Under the pieces are notes generated by a model that was not told the DNA's origin, ran no database searches, and saw only the letters and a list, made by a program, of their open reading frames with translations. Made by a program: the position numbers and the translations under genes. From Actinomycetes bacterium (GTDB lineage: Bacteria > Actinomycetota > Actinomycetes > Actinomycetales > Cellulomonadaceae), in assembly GCA_023425905.1 (NCBI GenBank), contig JAFABT010000292.1, positions 1 through 5,871 on the forward strand: a stretch of 5,871 nucleotides of DNA, read 5' to 3'. This document shows positions 1-5,871 of the stretch, piece by piece. Within the stretch, counting starts at the first letter, position 1, and each line of letters starts with the position of its first letter.

Positions 1-2
1 CC

Positions 3-2459
3 CCGCCCGCCCGTGTCGCGTCCGCGCCGAAGAAGCGCGAGCGAGCGAAGGGGCTGCGCAACGAGCCCGCCATCGTCTCCGCACTCCTCGAGGGCCAGTC
101 TCTCGAGGTCGCGTGGGCCGGCGCCGCGCGCACCCTGCTCCGCCGCCCGGGGGCGGCGACCGCGCAGTCCTTCGTCGACACGCTCCTCGACACCCCCGGC
201 GCGGCCGGCTCTGCGCACCTCGCCTCCGGCATCGTCGCCGCCGCTCGCGGTCACCTGCGCAAGGCCGCCCAGCACCTCGCCGAGGTCGACCACGCGGTGC
301 TCACCGCGCAGGCGCCCGTCGAACTGGTCGACGCGCTCAACGCGACCGACCCCGCACGCTGCCACGAGGTGATCCTCGGCTGGCTCGACGACGAGGACGC
401 GACCGCTGGCTTCACCGCCCCGACGTGGTTCCACCTCCTCAAGCGGCTCTTCGTCCTCGATGACGCGGCGGCCGTCGCTCGCGCGTTCGAGCGGCTCGTC
501 GCCGCCCACGCGCGCGACGGCGAGGACGCCTGGCCGATCGGCACGACCGAGATCGAGTGGCTGCGGCCGTGGATCGGCGGTGCGAAGCACGCCACGGCCC
601 CCACGCCGGAGGGCCGCATCGCTTTCGCCCTCATGGACTACCGCCAGCCCGGACGTGGGGCGTCGTCGCAGAACATCGGCGACCAGATCCAGACGCTCGC
701 TTCGCTCGGCCACGTCGTGCGGCACCAGAACCTCACGTTCCACGGCGACGAGGACGTCGTCGGCTTCGTCAATGACATGCAGCAGCGGGTCCGTCCCGAG
801 CTGCGCGTCGACTCCGCACCGGCCGACGTCCAGCTGTACCGCATGGACCGCGACGGCTCGTCGTACCAGGCCTTCCCTGAGAAGACCTGGATGCTCGAGT
901 TCGGGTGGCACATGCACGCGCTGTTCAACCTCGACCGGTGGGACTTCCCGCTCCACCCGAACCTGCGCCCGATCTTCGTCTCGTTCCACTGCAACAAGCG
1001 GGGCCTGCTCACCCCTGAGGCGCTCGACTACCTGCGCGCGCACGGTCCCATCGGGTGCCGCGACTGGACGACGGTCGACCTGCTGCTGTCGCTCGACGTG
1101 CCGGCGTTCTTCTCCGGATGCCTCACGACGACCGTCTCGACCGTCTTCCCCGAGCGGGCTCGCCCGTCGACCGCGCGGACGGGTTACGTCGACGTCGTCC
1201 GGAGCGAGGTGCCAGAGGGCGCCGAGAACATCAAGCAGTCCTACGCGCTCGTCAAGCGCCGCACGTTCATCGAGAACATGCGTGAAGCGGTCGACCTGCT
1301 CGAGGGCTACCGCCGCACGTACACGAAGCTCGTGACCAAGCGGCTGCACTGCTACCTTCCGACGCGCTCGCTCGGCCTCGAGGTCGACTTCGAGCCGACC
1401 TACAACTCCGACGTGCGCTTCGCGGGCCTGTTCCGCCTGTCTCACGAGGAGTTCGAGGCGATCCGCCTGCCGATGATCGCGCGGCTCCAGCCCGTCCTCA
1501 CGGCCATCTTCTCGGGCGCAGAGGAGGAGGACGTCTACCGCATCTGGCGCGAGACCGTCGCTGAGGACGTCGAGATCGCGCGTCGCCGTCACCTCGACTC
1601 GACGCCGCTCGCACCGGCTCCTGTCCCGGCCGCCGAGCTCGCTCGGGCCGCGGACGTGCGCACGGTCGTCGAGGCGACCGAGGCTGGCTCCGACCCGATC
1701 GACGTCGTCCTGCTCCCGGCTCGTGGGCGTACCCGCCTCGTGGCGAACGTCATCGCGTCCGCGGAGCGCGAGACGAGCCGCCCGCTCACCGTGTGGGTCG
1801 TCGGCGACGAGGCCGCTCAGGTCCCCGCGCTCGCGACCCGCCCGACGACGACCGTGCGGACCGTCGACACCCGCGGCGTCACGGCAGCCGGGGTGGGCGA
1901 CCGCTCCGCGCTCATGCACGCCCTGCTGCCCGAGCTGCTCGCGGACATCGACCGCGCCGTCGTGCTGCCGGTCGAGGCCGCCGTGCTCACCGACCTCAGC
2001 GACCTCGCGGCGGCCGATCTCGGCTCGACCGCCGTCGCGGCCCGCAAGACGTCGCGACCCAATGACTCGGGCTTCGCGCTGTTCTACTCGGGGGCCCGCC
2101 GTCTCGACGAGAGGCCCGCCGCCGCCTACGACCTCTACCGACGCATCCACGCACGCCACGTCTTCGACTTCGACGCGTTCGACACCGACGTCATGGTGCT
2201 CGAAACGTCGCGGCTGCGCACCGACGGCTTTGCCGACGCGTTGCTTCCGTACCTGCGCGAGTTCTCGCTCAACGGCCGTGAGGCGTTCCACCTGTGGTTC
2301 GGGCCGGATCGCACCGACCTCGACCCCGCGTGGGCAACCGTCCCCTCCCGCGAGCTCGTCGCCGAACCGCACGTGCTGCACTGGGCAGAGGCGCCGCAGC
2401 CCTGGGGCGAGGGTCACGCCCAGCACCAGGACGTCTGGCTCACCGCGACGGCTCGCTGA
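3..2459 (+). CDS. Polysaccharide pyruvyl-transferase-like protein with C-terminal degenerate GT8-like domain, 5' partial
   Basis: The reading frame is open to the left edge and has no ATG, GTG or TTG before 297, so the start is probably outside the window. The GTG at 297 is unlikely to be the start because good coding sequence precedes it. 818 residues are visible, numbered here from base 3. Residues 1-205 are Ala/Leu-rich and look alpha-helical, possibly TPR- or HEAT-like. Residues about 206-475 resemble polysaccharide pyruvyl transferases: NIGD at 224-227, SFH at 327-329, GPIGCRD at 348-354, FSGCLT at 370-375 and RLH at 447-449. This family transfers pyruvate from phosphoenolpyruvate to sugars of surface polymers. 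After a linker, residues about 565-818 follow the GT8 pattern, ending with H793 and a QPW at 799-801, but the usual DxD is PVE (656-658). The protein is probably cytoplasmic, since no membrane segment or signal peptide is visible. It forms an apparent operon with the next gene. The family assignment is fairly secure; the substrate is unknown, and the C-terminal domain may not be catalytic. Confidence 0.8.
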   Translation, partial: PPARVASAPKKRERAKGLRNEPAIVSALLEGQSLEVAWAGAARTLLRRPGAATAQSFVDTLLDTPGAAGSAHLASGIVAAARGHLRKAAQHLAEVDHAVLTAQAPVELVDALNATDPARCHEVILGWLDDEDATAGFTAPTWFHLLKRLFVLDDAAAVARAFERLVAAHARDGEDAWPIGTTEIEWLRPWIGGAKHATAPTPEGRIAFALMDYRQPGRGASSQNIGDQIQTLASLGHVVRHQNLTFHGDEDVVGFVNDMQQRVRPELRVDSAPADVQLYRMDRDGSSYQAFPEKTWMLEFGWHMHALFNLDRWDFPLHPNLRPIFVSFHCNKRGLLTPEALDYLRAHGPIGCRDWTTVDLLLSLDVPAFFSGCLTTTVSTVFPERARPSTARTGYVDVVRSEVPEGAENIKQSYALVKRRTFIENMREAVDLLEGYRRTYTKLVTKRLHCYLPTRSLGLEVDFEPTYNSDVRFAGLFRLSHEEFEAIRLPMIARLQPVLTAIFSGAEEEDVYRIWRETVAEDVEIARRRHLDSTPLAPAPVPAAELARAADVRTVVEATEAGSDPIDVVLLPARGRTRLVANVIASAERETSRPLTVWVVGDEAAQVPALATRPTTTVRTVDTRGVTAAGVGDRSALMHALLPELLADIDRAVVLPVEAAVLTDLSDLAAADLGSTAVAARKTSRPNDSGFALFYSGARRLDERPAAAYDLYRRIHARHVFDFDAFDTDVMVLETSRLRTDGFADALLPYLREFSLNGREAFHLWFGPDRTDLDPAWATVPSRELVAEPHVLHWAEAPQPWGEGHAQHQDVWLTATAR

Positions 2460-2464
2460 GCCGT
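2448..2464 (+). promoter_or_regulatory. Hairpin over the stop/start junction of genes 1 and 2
   Basis: ACGGCTC (2448-2454), loop GCT and GAGCCGT (2458-2464) form a perfect 7-bp stem. It contains most of the TGA stop of the upstream gene (2457-2459) and the first two bases of the downstream GTG start (2463-2465). No Shine-Dalgarno sequence is visible just upstream of that GTG. Inference: the hairpin could hide the start until ribosomes finishing the first gene open it, giving translational coupling. A stem of this size can also arise by chance in DNA this GC-rich. Confidence 0.4.
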
Positions 2465-4043
2465 GGCTGACGTCGCGGTCGACGGCACGGGTCGGGCCGG
2501 GCCGCTCGTCTCCGTCGTCATCCCGGTCTACCGGGTCGAGGAGTACGTCGGGGACTGCATCGCCTCCGTCCTCGGCCAGACGCACCGCGAGCTCGAGGTG
2601 CTCGTCGTCGACGACGGCACGCCGGACCGCTCGGTCGAGGTCCTCCTCGACCGAGCGGCGGGCGACCCGCGCGTGAGCGTGACGAGGGTCCGGAACGCTG
2701 GCCTGGGCGCGGCCCGCAACACCGGCGCGTCGAAGGCCACGGGAACCTACCTGTGCTTCGTCGACTCTGATGACGTGCTCCCCCCGGACGCGATCGCGAC
2801 GCTCGTCGCCTCCCTCGAGAAGACGGGCTCGGACGTCGCGCTAGGCAACGTCCACCGCATCGTCGGCGACGAGCAGCCACAGAGCCTGCTGCACCGCCGG
2901 TCGCTCACCCGCCACCGGGAGGGTGTGCGTCTTGTCGACGTTCCCGCGCTGGTCAACGCGACGACGTCGTGCAACGGCCTCTTCCGGCGCGCCTTCTGGA
3001 CGCGGCACGGGCTGTACTTCCCGGTCGGGTCGTACTACGAGGACCTCGCGACGATGGCCAGGGCGCTCACGCTCGCGACAGGGATCGACACGACCGGCAC
3101 CGTCACGTACCTCTGGCGGGTGCGGGAGGACAACAGCTCGATCTCCCAGCAGCGCACCGACGCCCGTGTGCTCGCGGACCGCCTCACGGCCCTCAGTGCC
3201 TGCGAGGCCGTCTACCGCCCGCTGGGCGCGGAGGTCGTCGGCGCGCTGCTCCGCAAGATCCTCACCTTCGACCTCCCGCTCTACCTCACGGCTGCGGCCG
3301 AGGGTGGCGAGGAGGTGCGGACGCTCCTGCGCGAGGCGGTCGAGGAGTACTGGTCCCGTGGTGTCCTCGAAGCCACCGACGTCATCGTCGGCATGGGCGT
3401 GCGGGACCGCGTGCGCTACCACCTCGTGCGCACCGGGCGGTGGGCAGACCTCCCGGCGGCTGACGCCTGGCTACGCGAGCACGCCGACCTGCTGCCGTGG
3501 CGGTTCACGTGGCGCTCGTGGCGCAAGGTCCCCGAGCTGGACGTCCGCGGGGTGCCCGCACTCGCCGGGCTGCCGACGGAGGTCCTCGACGTGCGCCCGA
3601 ACATGACGCTGCGCGCGACCGCGGAGGCCGCGCACTGGGAGGGAGACGTGCTGGTCGTGACGGGTCGGCTCCGGCTGCGGCACGTCGCCCCGCCCGCGCG
3701 GGTGTCCGCTCTCGCCTCGATCGCGCGCGGCGGCGAGTCCGTCGTCGCCCCCGTCTCCGTGGACAGGCCTGCGGCCGACGGTCCCGCTGACGAGCGGCCG
3801 TTCACCGCACGGATCCCGCTCGGGCGGGCACAGACCAGCCCTGGCCGTGGCACGTCGACGCTCACCCTCACCGCGATGTCCGCTCCCGTGACCGTGGACC
3901 AAGCCGTCCGGTGGGCTCCGGACGTCCCCACCGACACCCTCGGCCCTGCTGAGTCGCGCGACGGCAGCCAGCTCACGGCGGCCCGCCGCCCCCGGGGCGT
4001 CGTCAAGGTCAAGGTGACGCGTTCCACGTCCACCGACCACTGA
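2463..4043 (+). CDS. GT2 family glycosyltransferase with C-terminal beta-rich domain
   Basis: This 526-residue protein is a GT-A fold, family 2 glycosyltransferase, expected to move a sugar from a nucleotide-sugar donor to a growing surface glycan on the cytoplasmic side of the membrane. Visible motifs are VVIPVYR (18-24), VVDDG with D50/D51 for nucleotide binding, NAGLGAARN (78-86), the metal-binding DSD at 101-103 within FVDSDD, and an ED pair at 193-194 in the usual catalytic-base position. Residues about 205-340 look helical. From about 376 a beta-rich segment begins (WEGD at 392-395), similar in style to accessory domains on actinobacterial wall-polymer transferases. The C-terminal tail from 508 is basic. 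There is no transmembrane helix. The GTG at 2463 is the only start between the in-frame stop at 2457 and the catalytic motifs. It lacks a clear ribosome binding site, so translation probably depends on the gene before it. Donor and acceptor cannot be read from the sequence. Confidence 0.88.
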   Translation: MADVAVDGTGRAGPLVSVVIPVYRVEEYVGDCIASVLGQTHRELEVLVVDDGTPDRSVEVLLDRAAGDPRVSVTRVRNAGLGAARNTGASKATGTYLCFVDSDDVLPPDAIATLVASLEKTGSDVALGNVHRIVGDEQPQSLLHRRSLTRHREGVRLVDVPALVNATTSCNGLFRRAFWTRHGLYFPVGSYYEDLATMARALTLATGIDTTGTVTYLWRVREDNSSISQQRTDARVLADRLTALSACEAVYRPLGAEVVGALLRKILTFDLPLYLTAAAEGGEEVRTLLREAVEEYWSRGVLEATDVIVGMGVRDRVRYHLVRTGRWADLPAADAWLREHADLLPWRFTWRSWRKVPELDVRGVPALAGLPTEVLDVRPNMTLRATAEAAHWEGDVLVVTGRLRLRHVAPPARVSALASIARGGESVVAPVSVDRPAADGPADERPFTARIPLGRAQTSPGRGTSTLTLTAMSAPVTVDQAVRWAPDVPTDTLGPAESRDGSQLTAARRPRGVVKVKVTRSTSTDH

Positions 4044-4068
4044 CATTTCTCACGGCGCTGCCGATACT
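4040..4068 (+). promoter_or_regulatory. Candidate sigma-70-type promoter for the exported EEP gene
   Basis: CTGACA at 4040-4045 matches the -35 consensus TTGACA at five of six positions. GATACT at 4063-4068 matches the -10 consensus TATAAT at four of six. The spacer is exactly 17 bases. The -35 overlaps the stop codon of the glycosyltransferase gene. Transcription would begin near 4075, giving a leader of about 40 bases before the ATG at 4116. The -10 covers the TTG at 4068, which argues against translation starting there. This is the AT-richest short stretch of the gap, and the call rests on sequence match alone. Confidence 0.5.
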
Positions 4069-4102
4069 TGAAGAGGGACTCCCCCACCCGCCGTCTCTCC
4101 CC

Positions 4103-4115
4103 CGAGGTCGCCTCG
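4103..4115 (+). promoter_or_regulatory. Ribosome binding site inside a small hairpin
   Basis: GAGG at 4104-4107 lies eight bases before the ATG at 4116 and is the best Shine-Dalgarno match near the start of the third gene, so it decides the start. CGAGG (4103-4107), loop TCG and CCTCG (4111-4115) form a perfect 5-bp stem that would pair the ribosome binding site with the bases just before the ATG. This may lower or tune initiation. The site itself is more certain than the hairpin's role. Confidence 0.5.
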
Positions 4116-5825
4116 ATGCCGTCCGACGCCACACCCCGCCGCGCACGTATGCTCGCCCTCGCGCTCGCCGCCGTCCTCTCCGTGACGTCCCTCGCGCCGG
4201 CAGCGGCTGCAGGGACGGCGACCACGGGAGTCGCACCGACGTCGCCGATCGCAGTCACGGCCGGCTCGCTACGTTCGGCGGGCCCGCTCGCGGCCGCGAA
4301 GAAGGGCACCCGTCCGGTGGTCCGGCTCGTGCCCGGTGATCGTCGGATGTCGCTCGTGTGGCCGAAGGTGCGGGGCGCGAAGAAGTACACCGTGCAGCTG
4401 AGCACGTCGAAGTCCTTCACGAAGAAGAAGACGCGGTCGGTCTCCACGAGCCGGACCGAGAAGTCCTTCACCAAGCTCAAGCGCAAGACGACCTACTACG
4501 TCCGCGTCCGCGCTTCCAAGGGCGTGACCTCCTCGTGGAGCAAGGTCCGCAAGGCCGTGACGACGACGAGCTCGACCGGGCGCCAGAAGGCCACGGTCAC
4601 CCCCGCGGGTACCCACAAGGTCAAGGTCTCCTGGCCTGCGCTCTCGCGCGGGACCTCGGTGACGATCGTCGGCTCGTACACGTACGCACAGCTGACGAAC
4701 CCCAAGAAGAGCTTCACGATCAAGGGCATCCCTCCGACGCGCACGTCGATGACCGTGACGATCCCGGCGTCGTTCCGGACGAAGGTGGGCTCGGGGTCGG
4801 GCAACCCGGTGTACATCCGCGTGACGACCCACAACGGGGTGCGCAAGAACCTCGCACCGATCGTCTACTCGTGGGCGTCCCCCGCGAAGCCGACCGGGCC
4901 GTCGGCGGCCGCGCTCACGTTCGCGACGTACAACGTCGCCAACCGAGAGGCCACGCAGGGCATCAAGGGCCAGAGCTGGGCCGAGCGACGCGTTCGCGTG
5001 GGCAACGCGATCCGCTACGCCAAGGCCGACGTCGTCGCGCTCCAGGAGGCGACGAGCGGGCTCATCCCGGGCACCAAGACGCGCCACTACCAGGACATCG
5101 CTGGGCTGCTCCGCAAGGACGGCTACCGGATGGCTCTCAGTGACGCCGTGATCGGCACGACACCGCAGGACGGCGGCACGAAGGGCGCGCACCTCCTCGT
5201 CCGCACGGACCGGGTCTCCGTGGTCGATGGTGGCGTCGTGTCCCTGCGGGCGCAGGCACGACGGTTCGCACCGAACGCGTCGTGGACGGTGAAGGACCGG
5301 TTCTTCACGTGGGCACTGCTGCGGAACAGGGCGACGGGCGGGGAGTTCTACGCCGTCTCCGTCCACCTCGAGTCCGGCAGCTCCGCGGCGACCCAGAAGG
5401 TCCGCCAGGCATCGACCGCTGGCCTGCTTGGCTTCATGGACGCGACGATGGCGAGCGCGAAGAAGCCCTCCCTGCCCCTCGTCGTCCTCGGGGACCTCAA
5501 CTCGGACGTCGAGCGCTATCCGTCCGGCCCGCAGACGTCGCTCGTGGCCAAGGGCTTCGTCTCGGCGGCAGCGACCTCACGCGCTTCAGGGCTGCGCTGG
5601 GGGACGACCAACCTCCAGGAGCAGGACCGCTACCGCGGCTTCCGCACGAAGCCCTACGCGTACACGTACGTCGGCACCCGCATCGACCACATCTTCGTGC
5701 GCAACGGCGCGGGTGTGCGCAGCTACACGAACCAGGTGGTGCTCGACAGCGCCGGACGGTTCATCCCGGCGTACGTGGGCTCGGACCACAACCTGCAGAA
5801 GGCGGTCGTCCAGCTCCCGCGCTGA
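4116..5825 (+). CDS. Exported endonuclease/exonuclease/phosphatase (EEP) family protein with basic fibronectin-III-like region
   Basis: This 569-residue protein starts with a Sec-type signal peptide: basic start (R8, R9, R11), hydrophobic core 12-27 and a likely cleavage after an Ala run near residue 32. An Ala/Thr-rich linker leads to two probable fibronectin-III-like modules, about 65-148 (W82, YYVRVRA at 127-133) and 158-256 (W173, W253). The EEP domain spans about 266-567 with its key residues present: N273 in YNV, E311 in LQEA, H417 in VHLE, D460 and N462 in GDLNS, D524 and H525 in RIDHI, and D557 and H558 in SDH. The family cleaves phosphodiester or phosphomonoester bonds with a divalent metal, for example DNase I-like nucleases and phosphatases. 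The substrate is not readable here. There is no membrane helix, LPXTG or other sorting signal at the C-terminus. Residues 5-277 carry only two acidic residues, D75 and E115. The ATG at 4116 is preferred over the TTG at 4068 because it has GAGG eight bases upstream and gives a normal signal peptide. It probably has its own promoter. Confidence 0.88.
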   Translation: MPSDATPRRARMLALALAAVLSVTSLAPAAAAGTATTGVAPTSPIAVTAGSLRSAGPLAAAKKGTRPVVRLVPGDRRMSLVWPKVRGAKKYTVQLSTSKSFTKKKTRSVSTSRTEKSFTKLKRKTTYYVRVRASKGVTSSWSKVRKAVTTTSSTGRQKATVTPAGTHKVKVSWPALSRGTSVTIVGSYTYAQLTNPKKSFTIKGIPPTRTSMTVTIPASFRTKVGSGSGNPVYIRVTTHNGVRKNLAPIVYSWASPAKPTGPSAAALTFATYNVANREATQGIKGQSWAERRVRVGNAIRYAKADVVALQEATSGLIPGTKTRHYQDIAGLLRKDGYRMALSDAVIGTTPQDGGTKGAHLLVRTDRVSVVDGGVVSLRAQARRFAPNASWTVKDRFFTWALLRNRATGGEFYAVSVHLESGSSAATQKVRQASTAGLLGFMDATMASAKKPSLPLVVLGDLNSDVERYPSGPQTSLVAKGFVSAAATSRASGLRWGTTNLQEQDRYRGFRTKPYAYTYVGTRIDHIFVRNGAGVRSYTNQVVLDSAGRFIPAYVGSDHNLQKAVVQLPR

Positions 5826-5838
5826 CGCCCGACGAGGA

Positions 5839-5871
5839 GGGGGCCCCCCCCCCCCCGCCCGGGGCCCCCCC
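5839..5871. repeat. G/C homopolymer runs at the right edge
   Basis: After the EEP stop codon the sequence becomes five G, thirteen C, one G, three C, four G and seven C. The complementary runs could fold, but there is no T-tract and no defined stem and loop. It may be a badly read GC-rich terminator or an assembly artefact at a contig end. The bases should not be trusted as written. Confidence 0.6.

Noticed and set aside
297..299. GTG as the start of gene 1
   Set aside because: The frame is open to the left edge, and the 98 codons before this GTG have the same codon use and helical character as those after it.
4068..4070. TTG as the start of the EEP gene
   Set aside because: No Shine-Dalgarno precedes it, it overlaps the candidate -10 element, and it would put 16 residues in front of a normal signal peptide.
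4137..4155. Twin-arginine export signal (R8 R9 in the EEP protein)
   Set aside because: The residues after the Arg pair do not match the RRxFLK-type consensus, and the core looks like an ordinary Sec signal.
4410..4476. Direct repeat encoding KSFTK twice (4410-4424 and 4461-4475)
   Set aside because: The copies are only about 15 bases long and lie within one Lys/Ser/Thr-rich FN3-like module, so this is probably composition and not a functional repeat.
3416..4486. A 356-residue open frame on the minus strand across the gene 2/gene 3 gap
   Set aside because: It spans two well-supported + strand genes and the promoter region, shows no family motif, and is Ser/Arg/Thr-rich as expected from a shadow frame.
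4269..5366. A 365-residue open frame on the minus strand opposite the EEP gene
   Set aside because: It is an Arg/Ala/Gly-rich product of GC-rich antisense DNA with no recognisable domain or ribosome binding site, and the + strand gene there has a full set of catalytic motifs.
5839..5871. Rho-independent terminator after the EEP gene
   Set aside because: There is no T-tract and no unique stem-loop. The homopolymer runs pair in many registers and may be an artefact.

Overview
The window is high-GC DNA with the codon use of an actinobacterium: third positions are nearly all G or C, GTG is used as a start, and proteins are rich in Ala, Arg, Asp and Val. The style fits Cellulomonas, Sanguibacter or a relative, but no marker gene fixes the genus. 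All three genes are on the + strand and fill almost the whole window. No RNA gene, mobile element, CRISPR array or integration site was seen.

Layout. (1) 3-2459 is the 3' part of a large gene whose start lies left of the window. It encodes a predicted alpha-helical N-terminal region, a polysaccharide pyruvyl-transferase-like domain and a C-terminal GT8-like fold whose metal-binding motif looks lost. (2) 2463-4043 is a GT2 glycosyltransferase with intact catalytic motifs and an extra C-terminal beta-rich domain. It lies in the same frame as gene 1, separated only by a stop codon and one further codon. A 7-bp hairpin covers the junction, so the pair is probably cotranscribed and translationally coupled. 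(3) After a 72-bp gap holding a plausible sigma-70-type promoter and a ribosome binding site, 4116-5825 encodes an exported protein: signal peptide, a strikingly basic region with two fibronectin-III-like modules, and a complete endonuclease/exonuclease/phosphatase (EEP) domain. The last ~33 bases are G/C homopolymer runs that look like a contig-end artefact.

How it fits together. Genes 1 and 2 look like part of a locus for a cell-surface polysaccharide or wall glycopolymer: one adds or modifies sugars, the other carries a pyruvyl-transferase-type domain. The exported EEP enzyme has its own promoter. Its basic region could hold it on the anionic cell wall, where it could cut nucleic acid or a phosphodiester or phosphomonoester substrate. 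The link between gene 3 and the polysaccharide genes is inferred only from adjacency. The most unusual signals are the near-total absence of acidic residues in the first half of the EEP protein, the degenerate GT8-like domain fused to a pyruvyl-transferase-like domain, and the hairpin over the gene 1/gene 2 stop-start junction.
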